A stretch of DNA of 64,000 bases from Streptomyces sp. TRM68416 (GTDB lineage: Bacteria; Actinomycetota; Actinomycetes; Streptomycetales; Streptomycetaceae): positions 186,001 through 250,000 of the forward strand of contig NZ_JACVWU010000004.1 of assembly GCF_014596915.1 (NCBI RefSeq), written 5' to 3'. This document shows, piece after piece, positions 34,387 through 44,366 of the stretch (its first letter is position 1; each line of letters begins with the position of its first letter). The notes beneath the pieces are model-generated. The model had not been told where the DNA came from. It did not search any database and saw nothing but the letters and a program-made list of their open reading frames with translations. Both the position numbers and the translations under genes were made by a program.

Positions 34387-35310
34387 CTACCGGTCGGGCT
34401 CCGGATCCTTCAGCCAGTTGACCAGTTCGGCGGAGAAGGCCACCGGATCCTCTTCGTGGGGAAAGTGGCCGAGACCGTCGAACAGCCGCCAGCGGTACGG
34501 CGCTTCTACGTACTCGCCGGACCCCGCCGCGCTGCGGGTGCGCATCACGGGGTCCAGGGAACCGTGCAGATGCAGCGTGGGCACCCGCACCGGCCGTTTC
34601 ATGCGCCGGTTGAACTGGATGCCGTCGGGACGCGCCATGGACCGCACCATCCAGCGGTACGGCTCGATCGCGCAGTGCGCCGTGGAGGGGATGGACATGG
34701 CGCGCCGGTACGTCTCCACCGCCTCGTCGTCCGGCAGCCGAGGCCCGGACCAGTCGCGCACGAGCCGCCCCACCAGCGCCCCGTCGTCGGCGGTGAGCTG
34801 CCGCTCCGGGATCCAGGGACGCTGAAACCCCCAGATGTAGGAACCGGCGGTCGTCTGCTTGACGTCGGAGAGCATCGCCGAGCGCCACCGACGGGGGTGC
34901 GGCATGGACGCGACCGCGAGTCGCCGTACCAGCTTCGGGCGCATCACGGCGGCCGTCCACGCCAGGTATCCGCCCAGGTCATGGCCGACCAGCGCGGCGT
35001 CCGGCTCGCCGAGGGAGCGGATCACGCCGGTGATGTCGAGGGCGAGGTTGGCGGGGTCGTAGCCGCGGGGGGTGCGGTCGCTGCCGCCGACTCCGCGCAG
35101 GTCCATCGCGACGGCCCGGAAGCCGGCGTCGGCGAGCGCCGGCAGCTGGTGCCGCCAGGTCCACCAGAACTGCGGGAAGCCGTGCAGCAGCAGCACCAGC
35201 GGCCCGTCGCCCATCTCGGCGATGTGGAAGCGCGCGCCGTTGGCCGCGACGTCGCGATGGGTCCAGGGACCGTCGGGCCGTACGACCGTGGGCGGGGCGG
35301 CTTCCGTCAT
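34387..35310 (-). CDS. Alpha/beta hydrolase, epoxide hydrolase-like
   Basis: 307 aa. HGFPQFWWTWRHQLP (HGxP oxyanion motif), DLRGVGGSD, then GHDLGGYLAW, where the nucleophile is Asp and not Ser as in epoxide hydrolases and haloalkane dehalogenases. The late acid/His are in HGSLDPVMR and DGLGHFPHEEDP. The two lid Tyr expected of an epoxide hydrolase are plausible (SYIWGFQ, EPYRWMV) but not proven. Stop of the upstream Holin-X gene overlaps its start by ATGA: one operon. Confidence 0.87.
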   Translation of the reverse strand: MTEAAPPTVVRPDGPWTHRDVAANGARFHIAEMGDGPLVLLLHGFPQFWWTWRHQLPALADAGFRAVAMDLRGVGGSDRTPRGYDPANLALDITGVIRSLGEPDAALVGHDLGGYLAWTAAVMRPKLVRRLAVASMPHPRRWRSAMLSDVKQTTAGSYIWGFQRPWIPERQLTADDGALVGRLVRDWSGPRLPDDEAVETYRRAMSIPSTAHCAIEPYRWMVRSMARPDGIQFNRRMKRPVRVPTLHLHGSLDPVMRTRSAAGSGEYVEAPYRWRLFDGLGHFPHEEDPVAFSAELVNWLKDPEPDR

Positions 35311-35798
35311 GACGACGAGCGTGCCACAGCCTCGATGGCCGCGGGCGAGCGGTCCTCGAGGGCCGGCGCGGTACGCGGGTGGGGCTTGGCGTTCTGCAGG
35401 ACGCCCGCCGTCTCCTTCATGGACGCGGCCACCTTCTGCGGGCCCTTGCTCTTCTTGGCCTTCTTCGCGAACACGACGCCGATCAGCGCCAGGCCGCCCG
35501 CGATGAGCACGTTCGCCGCGAAGGACAGCAGGAAGCAGACCGCCATGTTCCAGTCGCTCCAGGTCCGGATGCCGTACGCCAGGGCGAAGTTGAGCATCGG
35601 CAGGGAGAACACCAGCACCGCGCCGGCCACCATGAACGCCCCGCCACTGGTGGCCCCGCGCTTCACGTCCTGCCTGAGCTGCGCCTTCGCCAGCGCGATC
35701 TCGTCGTGCACCAGCGCCGACATCTCGGTGGTCGCCGAGGCGAACAGCTGGCCGATGCTGCGTTCGGTGCCGACCGGGCTGCCGTCGGGTGCGCTCAT
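35307..35798 (-). CDS. Actinobacterial Holin-X family membrane protein
   Basis: 163 aa. Two membrane helices (GGAFMVAGAVLVFSLPMLNFALAYG; MAVCFLLSFAANVLIAGGLALIGVVFA) after an N-terminal amphipathic region (SIGQLFASATTEMSALVHDEIALAKAQL), the DUF1469/Holin-X layout. The name holin is historical; these are chromosomal and their role is unknown. Charged C-terminus. Followed by the hydrolase gene. Confidence 0.88.
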   Translation of the reverse strand: MSAPDGSPVGTERSIGQLFASATTEMSALVHDEIALAKAQLRQDVKRGATSGGAFMVAGAVLVFSLPMLNFALAYGIRTWSDWNMAVCFLLSFAANVLIAGGLALIGVVFAKKAKKSKGPQKVAASMKETAGVLQNAKPHPRTAPALEDRSPAAIEAVARSSS

Positions 35799-35842
35799 CG
35801 CGTTCTCCCTCTGTCGAGCGGGTTTTGTACCGTCCCGTCAGA

Positions 35843-37279
35843 TCATGCCCGACGGCCGTTGCCCTCGCTCGCCCCGCCCGCCACTTCCGCGAGTGCGTGG
35901 CGCTCGGCGGCCTTGGCCTCGGCGATGCGACGGTGCTCGGCGGCCTTGCGCTCGTGGATGACGGCCATCCGCAGGTGGTACTCCGGGTTGTCCTCCTCGT
36001 AGATGTCCGGAATGCCGTCGGCGTCCTCGTCGCGCTCCTCCGCCTCGCACATCCGGCGGTACTTGCCGTTCCGGATCTTCAGCAGCACCGCCGCCAGGGT
36101 CGCCGCGATGAGGGAGCCCAGCAGGACGGCGGCCTTGACCTCGTCCGTCATCGCCGCGTCGCCCTGGAAGGCGAGCTCGCCGATGAGCAGTGAGACGGTG
36201 AAGCCGATACCGGCGAGGGCGGCCACCGCGAACACGTCGGCCCAGGCGAGGTCGTCGCTGAGCGAGGCCCGGGTGAAACGCGCCGTCAGCCAGGTGCCGC
36301 CGAAGATGCCGAGTGTCTTGCCGACCACGAGACCGAGCACCACGCCGAGCGTCTCCGGCTGGGTGAACACATCGCCGACCGCGCCGCCGGAGACCGAGAC
36401 CCCCGCGCTGAACAGCGCGAACAACGGCACGGCCAGACCGGCCGAGACGGGCCGTACGAGGTGCTCGATGTGCTCGCCCAGGGAGTGCTCCTCGCCCTCG
36501 CGCCGGGTGCAGCGCAGCATAAGGCCCATGGCGACGCCGGCGATGGTGGCGTGAATGCCGCTGTTGTACATCAGCGCCCAGATCACGAGCGCGAGCGGGA
36601 CGTAGACGTACCAGCCGCGTACGCCCTTCCGCAGCAGCAGCCAGAAGACGGCGAGGCCGACCACCGCGCCGCCGAGGGCGGCGAAGTTGAGGGTGTCGGT
36701 GAAGAAGACCGCGATGATCATGATCGCGAAGAGGTCGTCGACCACGGCGAGGGTGAGCAGGAAGGCCCGCAGGGCGCTCGGCAGGGAGGTGCCGATGACG
36801 GCGAGGACGGCCAGCGCGAAGGCGATGTCGGTGGCGGTGGGGACCGCCCAGCCGTCCAGGGAGCCACCACGGGTGACATTGGTGACGACGTACACGAGCG
36901 CCGGTACGGCCATGCCGCACAGGGCCGCCACCACGGGCAGCGCGGCTGCCTTGGGGTCGCGGAGGTCACCGGCGACGAGTTCGCGCTTGAGCTCGATGCC
37001 GGCGACGAAGAAGAAGATCGCGAGAAGGCCGTCGGCGGCCCAGTGGGCGATGGACAGATCGAGCCCGAGGGCCGCGGGCCCTATGTGGTAGTGGCTGACA
37101 CTCTCGTAGCTGTCGTGCAAGGCAGGGACGTTTGCCCAGATCAGCGCGGTGACCGCGGCCAGGAGCAGCAGCACACCGCCGACTGTCTCGGTGCGCAGCG
37201 CGTCCGCGACGAAGGTGCGCTCGGGCAGGGAGAGACGTCCAAGAACCTTGCGGTTGGGGGCAGGGCGGGGCGCGGACAA
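35843..37279 (-). CDS. nhaA: Na+/H+ antiporter NhaA
   Basis: Electrogenic sodium/proton antiporter, about 478 aa with 11-12 helices. The ion-binding Asp pair is in LTLAVVDDLFAIMII; other signatures are FFFVAGIELKRELVAGDLRD and PTATDIAFALAVLAV. A hydrophilic C-terminal tail of about 75 residues (EEDNPEYHLRMAVIHERKAAE...) is longer than E. coli NhaA. I place the start at TTG 37279, which has GGAGGTC 7 nt upstream; the ATG further up in the frame lacks this and adds non-homologous sequence. Confidence 0.92.
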   Translation of the reverse strand: MSAPRPAPNRKVLGRLSLPERTFVADALRTETVGGVLLLLAAVTALIWANVPALHDSYESVSHYHIGPAALGLDLSIAHWAADGLLAIFFFVAGIELKRELVAGDLRDPKAAALPVVAALCGMAVPALVYVVTNVTRGGSLDGWAVPTATDIAFALAVLAVIGTSLPSALRAFLLTLAVVDDLFAIMIIAVFFTDTLNFAALGGAVVGLAVFWLLLRKGVRGWYVYVPLALVIWALMYNSGIHATIAGVAMGLMLRCTRREGEEHSLGEHIEHLVRPVSAGLAVPLFALFSAGVSVSGGAVGDVFTQPETLGVVLGLVVGKTLGIFGGTWLTARFTRASLSDDLAWADVFAVAALAGIGFTVSLLIGELAFQGDAAMTDEVKAAVLLGSLIAATLAAVLLKIRNGKYRRMCEAEERDEDADGIPDIYEEDNPEYHLRMAVIHERKAAEHRRIAEAKAAERHALAEVAGGASEGNGRRA

Positions 37280-37359
37280 GAGTGACCTCCGGTCGGGTAG
37301 GCAGCACGGAGTACATGCCGACCAGACTTCCCGGCACACCTGTTTGAGACAAAGTTTTG

Positions 37360-37374
37360 CTTAGTTTAGCTAAG
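37360..37374. promoter_or_regulatory. CTTAG...CTAAG inverted repeat upstream of nhaA
   Basis: CTTAGTTTAGCTAAG, 81 bp upstream of the nhaA start in an A/T-rich patch. It resembles half of an iron-box (TTAGGTTAGGCTAACCTAA) with a base missing, so it is reported only as a possible regulator site. Confidence 0.3.
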
Positions 37375-37419
37375 GTGCGCCGGGAGGAATCAGGCGCATC
37401 TCACATTAGTCATAAAGAA

Positions 37420-37447
37420 GGCCGCCCGGCGTGTTCGCCGGGCGGCC
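37420..37447 (-). terminator. Terminator of acs
   Basis: GGCCGCCCGGCG (37420-37431), loop TGTT, CGCCGGGCGGCC (37436-37447), 37 bp beyond the acs stop on the minus strand. Confidence 0.75.
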
Positions 37448-37483
37448 CTTCGGCGGTCCGTGGACCCCCGATGGTCCTGCGGA

Positions 37484-39439
37484 TCAGTCCTCGCTCGGCG
37501 CCGCCGGCAGCTTGGCCTGGATGAGGTCCATGACCGTGGAGTCGGTCAGCGTGGTGACGTCACCGAGCTCACGGTTCTCGGCGATGTCGCGCAGCAGACG
37601 GCGCATGATCTTGCCGGATCGGGTCTTCGGCAGCTCGGCCACCGGCATGATCCGCTTCGGCTTGGCGATCGGGCCGAGCGTGGCGCCCACGTGGTTGCGC
37701 AGCTCGGCGACCAGCGCCTCGGTCTCGGCCGCCGTACCGCGCAGGATCACGAACGCGACGATCGCCTGCCCGGTCGTCTCGTCGGCCGCGCCGACGACGG
37801 CCGCCTCGGCCACCGACGGGTGGGAGACGAGGGCGGACTCCACCTCGGTGGTGGAGATGTTGTGCCCGGACACGAGCATCACGTCGTCGACCCGGCCCAG
37901 CAGCCAGATGTCGCCGTCGTCGTCCTTCTTCGCCCCGTCACCGGCGAAGTACTTGCCCTCGAAGCGCGACCAGTAGGTGTCGATGAAGCGCTGGTCGTCG
38001 CCCCAGATCGTGCGGAGCATCGACGGCCACGGCTCGGTCAGCACCAGGTAGCCGCCACCGCCGTTCGGGACCTCGTTGGCCTCGTCGTCGACGACGGTCG
38101 CGGAGATGCCGGGCAGCGGGGTCTGCGCGGAGCCGGGCTTGGTCTCGGTCACGCCGGGCAGCGGCGAGATCATCATCGCGCCGGTCTCGGTCTGCCACCA
38201 GGTGTCCACGATCGGGGTGGCGTCCGCGCCGATGTGCTTGCGGTACCAGATCCAGGCCTCGGGGTTGATCGGCTCACCGACCGACCCGAGGACGCGCAGG
38301 CTGCTCAGATCGAACTTCGCGGGGATGTCGTCGCCCCACTTCATGAACGTACGGATGGCGGTCGGCGCCGTGTACAGGATGGTGACCCCGTACTTCTGCA
38401 CGATCTCCCAGAAGCGGCCCTGGTGCGGGGTGTCCGGTGTGCCCTCGTACATCACCTGGGTGGCGCCGTTCGCGAGCGGACCGTAGACGATGTACGAGTG
38501 CCCGGTGACCCAGCCGACGTCGGCGGTGCACCAGTACACGTCGGTCTCCGGCTTGAGGTCGAAGACGGCGTGGTGGGTGTAGGCCGCCTGGGTGAGGTAG
38601 CCGCCGGAGGTGTGCAGGATGCCCTTGGGCTTACCCGTCGTACCGGACGTGTAGAGGATGAACAGCGGCTGCTCGGCGTGGAAGGCCTCGGGAGCGTGCT
38701 CGGCCGACTGCCGCTCGACGATCTCGTGCCACCACACGTCACGGCTGTCGTCCCAGGCGACCTCCTGGCCGGTACGGCGCACCACGAGCACGTGCTCGAC
38801 GTTGTCGACCTTGGAGACCGCCTCGTCCACGGCCGGCTTGAGCGCGGAGGGCTTGCCGCGCCGGTAACCGCCGTCGGAGGTGATGACGACCTTGGCGTCG
38901 GCGTCCTGGATACGGGTGGCCAGCGCGTCCGCCGAGAAGCCGCCGAAGACGACCGAGTGGGCGGCGCCGATCCGGGCGCACGCGAGCATCGCGACGGCCG
39001 TCTCGGGGATCATCGGCATGTAGACGGCGACCCGGTCGCCCTTCCGGACGCCCAGCTCCAGCAGGGCGTTGGCGGCCTTGGAGACCTCGTCCTTGATCTC
39101 GGCGTAGGTGATCGCGCGGCTGTCGCCGGGCTCGCCCTCGAAGTGGATGGCGACCCGGTCGCCGTGTCCGGCCTCCACGTGCCGGTCCACGCAGTTGTAC
39201 GCGACGTTCAGCTCGCCGTCCTTGAACCACTTGGCGAACGGCGGGTTCGACCAGTCCAGCGTCTCGGTCGGCTCCTTGGCCCAGGTCAGCCGGCGGGCCT
39301 GCTCGGCCCAGAAGCCGAGCCTGTCAGCCTTGGCCTGTTCATACGCCTCCGCCGTGACGTTGGCGTTCGCGGCCAGGTCGGCGGGGGGTGCGAACCTGCG
39401 CTCTTCCTTGAGCAGGTTGGCCAGGCTTTCGTTGCTCAC
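37484..39439 (-). CDS. acs: Acetyl-CoA synthetase
   Basis: ATP-dependent acetate activation through acetyl-AMP, 651 aa. Signatures: [11 protein letters not shown] (P-loop), [10 protein letters not shown], and the C-terminal catalytic Lys610 in [10 protein letters not shown], the residue acetylated by Pat-type enzymes in other bacteria. GTG 39439 with GGGAG upstream is the start; the frame extends 14 codons further without homology. Terminated by the hairpin at 37420. Confidence 0.97.
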   Translation of the reverse strand: MSNESLANLLKEERRFAPPADLAANANVTAEAYEQAKADRLGFWAEQARRLTWAKEPTETLDWSNPPFAKWFKDGELNVAYNCVDRHVEAGHGDRVAIHFEGEPGDSRAITYAEIKDEVSKAANALLELGVRKGDRVAVYMPMIPETAVAMLACARIGAAHSVVFGGFSADALATRIQDADAKVVITSDGGYRRGKPSALKPAVDEAVSKVDNVEHVLVVRRTGQEVAWDDSRDVWWHEIVERQSAEHAPEAFHAEQPLFILYTSGTTGKPKGILHTSGGYLTQAAYTHHAVFDLKPETDVYWCTADVGWVTGHSYIVYGPLANGATQVMYEGTPDTPHQGRFWEIVQKYGVTILYTAPTAIRTFMKWGDDIPAKFDLSSLRVLGSVGEPINPEAWIWYRKHIGADATPIVDTWWQTETGAMMISPLPGVTETKPGSAQTPLPGISATVVDDEANEVPNGGGGYLVLTEPWPSMLRTIWGDDQRFIDTYWSRFEGKYFAGDGAKKDDDGDIWLLGRVDDVMLVSGHNISTTEVESALVSHPSVAEAAVVGAADETTGQAIVAFVILRGTAAETEALVAELRNHVGATLGPIAKPKRIMPVAELPKTRSGKIMRRLLRDIAENRELGDVTTLTDSTVMDLIQAKLPAAPSED

Positions 39440-40270
<831 letters not shown>

Positions 40271-42748
40271 CTACGCCGGGCTGTGCAGTTCCTCCGTGTC
40301 GGTCACATGGTCGAACACCCCCGTGTCGGACGTCTCGGTGAGCAGATAGGCCTGGGCCTCGCCCACGTGGAAGTACATTCCGTGCAGCGCCAACTCCCCC
40401 TTCCGCAGAGCGCGGGCCACGGACTCGTGAGCCCGCAGATGCTCCAACTGCTGGACCACATTGGTCAGACAGAGCTGCTCGACCGCGTCCGCCGGCGCCC
40501 GCCCGGCGAGCCGCGCCCACGGCCGGCCGCCGTCGGCCATGCGCTCCAGGCTCGGCAACCCGTGCCGCAGCCACCGCTTGAGCGGGGTCTGAGCCCCTCC
40601 GGGCTCGGAGTTGAGCAGCGCCTGCATGGCCCCGCACCCGGAGTGCCCGCACACCGTGATGGACCGCACCTTCAGTACGTCCACCGCGTACTCGATCGCG
40701 GCCGCCACCGAGTCGTCCCCGCTCTCCTCGCCGGGCAGGGGCACGAGGTTGCCCACGTTGCGCACCACGAAGAGGTCACCGGGACCACTGGAGGTGATCA
40801 TCGAGGTGACGAGACGCGAATCGGCGCAGGTGAGGAAGAGCTGGGAGGGCCGCTGTCCCTCACGGGCCAGCCGCGCCAGCTCGCCCCGCACCAGTGGAGC
40901 GGTGTTGCGCTGGAACGCGCTGATGCCGCGCGCCAGTTCGTGCCCGCTGGATCCGTGTACACCGATCCCACCGGCCCGACCGATGCCACCGGCCCCACCG
41001 GCCCCACTGGCCCGACCGGCCACACCGGAACCGTTGTCCGTGCCGGGGCCGGACGGGGACTCGGCGTGCTCGGACGGGGGCTGCGGGCGCTCGCACTGGT
41101 GGTTGCGCCAGGGCGTCCAGGGGCTGCAGCGGCAGCCGTGGGGAGCGGTCGCCTCGGCGGCCTCGGAGCCGGCGTGCGGGTCTGCGGCGGCCCCGGGTTC
41201 GGCGATGCGGACTCCGGCGCGGCGGCCGGTCAGCTCGACGGAGCCTCCTTGCGCGGTGTGCGTGTTCTGCCAGTCCTGCAAGGACTCGTACGCCGCGTGG
41301 TCCATGAACGACCCGTCCAACTCCACGACGGCCCGGGTCCCTTGGGGCACGAGGTGCAGGGCGCGACTGAGCCGCGGCACCGCGAGGAACGTCAACTGCC
41401 CTCTGACATGTACGTAATGGACTCCTTCCTTCTCGTCGTGGGTGATGCGGGTGCGGGCGAGGCGGTGCAGGGAGACGGCGACGGCTACGGCGATCCCCAG
41501 CGTCACGCCTTCCAGGACGCCGAGGGAGACCACGCCGGCGAGGGTGACGGCGTAGACCAGCACCTCGCGGTGGCGGGTCACCGTGCGGATGTGGTGCAGG
41601 GACACCATCTGGATGCCGACGGCCATGACCAGGGCGGCGAGCGAGGCGAGCGGGATGAGCTCCAGGATCGGGACCATCAGCAGCGCGGCAACTACTACAA
41701 GAACGCCGTGCAGCATCGTGGAGTTCCGGCTCACGGCACCGGCTTGGACATTCGCGGAACTGCGCACGGCCACACCGGCGACGGGCAGCCCGCCGAGGCC
41801 GCCGGAGACGATGTTGGCGGCCCCCTGGCCGAGCAGTTCGCGGTCCAGTTCGGCGCGGCCCACGCGGAGGGGCAGGCCCGGGCGTGCGGCCACCAGCTTG
41901 TCCACGGCGACCGCGCCGAGCAGCGACTGCACGCTGCACACCAGGGTGGTGGTCAGTACCGCGGCGACCAGGCCGAGCACCGGGCCCTCGGGGAGCCCGG
42001 CCAGGGCATGGCTGCTCCAGGACGGCAGGTCGACCTTGGGCAGACGGAGCCCGGCGAGCGAGGCGGTCGCGGTGGCGCCGGCGACGGCGATCAGGGCGGC
42101 CGGGATCTTGCGCAGGAGGCGTCCGGCCCGGCCGGGGATCCGCGGCCAGAGCAGCAGCAGGGCGAGGGTCAGCGCGCTCGTCGACAGGGCCGCCGGGTGC
42201 AGGTCGGCCAACTGGGCGGGCAGGGCGCGCAGGTTGTCCGGGACGGAGCTCTGCGGCGTGCCGCCGAGGACGATGTGCAGCTGGGCGACGGCGATGGTGA
42301 CGCCGATGCCGGCCAGCATGCCGTGCACGATGGCGGGGCTGACCGCGAGCGCGGTACGGGCCACGCGCAGGAAGCCCAGGCCCAGTTGGGCGAGTCCCGC
42401 GAGGACGGTGATGGCGCAGGTGGTCCGCCAGCCGTAGCGCTGGATGAGGTCGGCGGTGACCACCGTGAGACCGGCGGCAGGGCCGCTGACCTGGAGCGGG
42501 GCGCCGCCGAGCCGTCCGGCCACGAGTCCGCCGACGGCGGCGGCGACGAGACCCGCCTGGAGGGGGGCGCCGGTGGCCAGGGCGATGCCGAGGGACAGGG
42601 GGAGGGCGATCAGGAAGACCGCGATGGAAGCGGAGACATCGGCACCGGCGACACGCAGGCGGCGCCGGGGCGGGGGCGAACTGTGGGGTGTGCGGGTGCG
42701 CGGGGGCCGAGTGGGGTCGGTGGCGCGGGTGGGGACGCAGGCTGACAT
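40271..42748 (-). CDS. SulP transporter-STAS-beta carbonic anhydrase fusion
   Basis: 825 aa. Residues about 40-440 form a SulP transporter with 10-12 helices (VSASIAVFLIALPLSLGIALA, GGLVAGRLGGAPLQVSGPAAG). Residues about 440-540 form a STAS domain (HYVHVRGQLTFLAVPRL, VVELDGSFMDHAAYESLQDW). After a Gly/Ala/Ile linker (RASGAGGAGGIGRAGGIG) comes a beta-carbonic anhydrase (about 590-790) with zinc ligands Cys641, His702 and Cys705 and the Asp643/Arg645 pair (CADSR). The layout suggests coupled bicarbonate uptake and CO2/bicarbonate interconversion (known for such fusions). ATG 42748 with GGAGGAG upstream. Confidence 0.93.
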   Translation of the reverse strand: MSACVPTRATDPTRPPRTRTPHSSPPPRRRLRVAGADVSASIAVFLIALPLSLGIALATGAPLQAGLVAAAVGGLVAGRLGGAPLQVSGPAAGLTVVTADLIQRYGWRTTCAITVLAGLAQLGLGFLRVARTALAVSPAIVHGMLAGIGVTIAVAQLHIVLGGTPQSSVPDNLRALPAQLADLHPAALSTSALTLALLLLWPRIPGRAGRLLRKIPAALIAVAGATATASLAGLRLPKVDLPSWSSHALAGLPEGPVLGLVAAVLTTTLVCSVQSLLGAVAVDKLVAARPGLPLRVGRAELDRELLGQGAANIVSGGLGGLPVAGVAVRSSANVQAGAVSRNSTMLHGVLVVVAALLMVPILELIPLASLAALVMAVGIQMVSLHHIRTVTRHREVLVYAVTLAGVVSLGVLEGVTLGIAVAVAVSLHRLARTRITHDEKEGVHYVHVRGQLTFLAVPRLSRALHLVPQGTRAVVELDGSFMDHAAYESLQDWQNTHTAQGGSVELTGRRAGVRIAEPGAAADPHAGSEAAEATAPHGCRCSPWTPWRNHQCERPQPPSEHAESPSGPGTDNGSGVAGRASGAGGAGGIGRAGGIGVHGSSGHELARGISAFQRNTAPLVRGELARLAREGQRPSQLFLTCADSRLVTSMITSSGPGDLFVVRNVGNLVPLPGEESGDDSVAAAIEYAVDVLKVRSITVCGHSGCGAMQALLNSEPGGAQTPLKRWLRHGLPSLERMADGGRPWARLAGRAPADAVEQLCLTNVVQQLEHLRAHESVARALRKGELALHGMYFHVGEAQAYLLTETSDTGVFDHVTDTEELHSPA

Positions 42749-43085
42749 GGTTCCCGTCTCCTCCGGGGCGGCGCGGTCGCGGGTGGGGCGGTCCCCCGTC
42801 GGGTGACGGGGGTCGGGGTCGCGGCCGTGGGGCACGGCGTGCAGCGGCGGGATGGATCAACGCTCAGTAAATGGATCGTAATGGAGAGTAAAGGGCGAGC
42901 ATAGATTTTCCAGGCAAATGGGTGAATACCTGGCCCGTAAGAGTGATGCGGATCTTTGATCGGCTTGTCGTACTAATTCCTTCTCGGTCCCGTGCGACCT
43001 TGGCGGCGCTGTCGGCACTTCCGGCAGATCACCAGAAAACGCCCTTGCCGGCGTTGGCCTGAGAGAAGGAAGAGGTGGGCGGAAC
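42749..43085. promoter_or_regulatory. Divergent promoter region, SulP-CA and lipoprotein genes
   Basis: 337 bp, clearly A/T-richer than neighbours around 42850-42990, with ATGGATC/TAATGGA direct repeats (42849-42895). Divergent promoters are inferred. GAGAGAAGGAAGAGG (43061-43076) is the Shine-Dalgarno region for the lipoprotein ATG at 43086. No gene seen. Confidence 0.5.
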
Positions 43086-44363
43086 ATGGCCGCCACCCAG
43101 AGGATCGCCGCGGGCGCCGTGGTCGCCGCGGTCTGTGCCGCATCGCTCGCCGGCTGTGCCCTCGGCACCGACGGTTCCCACGAAGGGGCTCCCGGCCCGC
43201 AGAAGGCGAAGCCGGCCCAGGCGCCGCCCAAGAAGAGCCCGGTCCGCCTGATCGGGGACGGCTCGACCTCGTACACCGGCGCCCAGCCGCACCTGCCCAG
43301 ACCCGAACGGCTGAAGCCCGGTCAGAAGCCGCCGCAGTTCGTGGTGTTCTCCTGGGACGGCGCGGGCGAGGACGGCCAGCGGCTGTTCTCGCACTTCCGC
43401 AAGGTCGCCAAGGCCAACAACGCGACGATGACGTACTTCCTGAGCGGCGTGTACATGCTGCCGGAGCACAAGCGCGACCTGTACCGGCCGCCGCAGCACT
43501 CCCCGGGCCGCTCCGACATCGGCTTCAACGACGAGCAGGGGATCGCCGACACCGTCGAGCAACTGCGCGGGGCGTGGCTGGAGGGCAACGAGATCGGCAC
43601 CCACTTCAACGGCCACTTCTGCGGCAAGGGCGGCGGCGTCGGCGAGTGGTCGGTGCAGGACTGGAAGGACGAGATCGCCCAGGCGAAGCAGTTCGTGAAG
43701 TCCTGGAAGACCAACACCGGCCTGACGAAGGCGTCCCCGCTGCCCTTCGACTACGACAAGGAGCTCATCGGCGCCCGCACGCCGTGCCTGGAGGGGCAGA
43801 AGAACTTCATGCAGGCGGCCCGCGAACTGGGCTTCCGCTACGACACCAGCGGCGTCAACAACCAGGTCTGGCCGAAGAAGAAGGAAGGCCTGTGGGACCT
43901 GTCCATGCAGCTCGTGCCGTTCCCCGGCCACTCCTACGAGCAACTGACCATGGACTACAACTTCATGGTCAACCAGTCCGGCACCACCAGCCAGGGCGAC
44001 CCGGACAAGTACGAGTTCTGGGGCGACCAGATGCGTGACGGACTGCTCGGGGGCTTCCACCGCGCCTACGACGGCAACCGCGCGCCCCTGATCATCGGCA
44101 ACCACTTCGAGTCCTGGAACGGCGGCACCTACATGCGGGCCGTCGAGGAGGTCATCGAGCGGGTGTGCACCAAGGCCGAGGTGCGCTGTGTGTCGTTCCG
44201 GCAGCTCGCCGACTGGCTGGACGCCCAGGACCCGAAGGTCCTGGCGAAGCTCACCACCCTGAAGGTGGGCGAGGCCCCGCAGGAGGGCTGGGCGTCCTTC
44301 CTGGCGGGCCGCCCCGCCCCGGCGCCGAAGGGCGTGCCCGGGGCGCCGGCGGCGAAGCCCTGA
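43086..44363 (+). CDS. Polysaccharide deacetylase-like lipoprotein
   Basis: 425 aa. Signal peptide with lipobox (AASLAGC, mature Cys24). The core VVFSWDGAGEDGQRLFSHFRKVA, YFLSGVYMLP, EIGTHFNGHFC (two His; degenerate NodB metal site) and YDTSGVNN/FPGHSYEQLTMDYNFMVNQ match the NodB-like polysaccharide deacetylase fold, but the classical TFDDG is changed to SWDGAG. Probable surface polysaccharide-modifying protein or an inactive relative. Pro/Ala/Lys-rich ends. Confidence 0.85.
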   Translation: MAATQRIAAGAVVAAVCAASLAGCALGTDGSHEGAPGPQKAKPAQAPPKKSPVRLIGDGSTSYTGAQPHLPRPERLKPGQKPPQFVVFSWDGAGEDGQRLFSHFRKVAKANNATMTYFLSGVYMLPEHKRDLYRPPQHSPGRSDIGFNDEQGIADTVEQLRGAWLEGNEIGTHFNGHFCGKGGGVGEWSVQDWKDEIAQAKQFVKSWKTNTGLTKASPLPFDYDKELIGARTPCLEGQKNFMQAARELGFRYDTSGVNNQVWPKKKEGLWDLSMQLVPFPGHSYEQLTMDYNFMVNQSGTTSQGDPDKYEFWGDQMRDGLLGGFHRAYDGNRAPLIIGNHFESWNGGTYMRAVEEVIERVCTKAEVRCVSFRQLADWLDAQDPKVLAKLTTLKVGEAPQEGWASFLAGRPAPAPKGVPGAPAAKP

Positions 44364-44366
44364 CCG

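Noticed and set aside
35307..35798. Holin-like protein as evidence of a second prophage
   Set aside because: It is the chromosomal Actinobacterial Holin-X family, coupled to a host hydrolase gene; no other phage genes are near.
37355..37380. Iron-box (DmdR) site before nhaA
   Set aside because: Only part of the consensus is present with a missing base, and an antiporter gene is not a usual iron target; kept only as a low-confidence palindrome.
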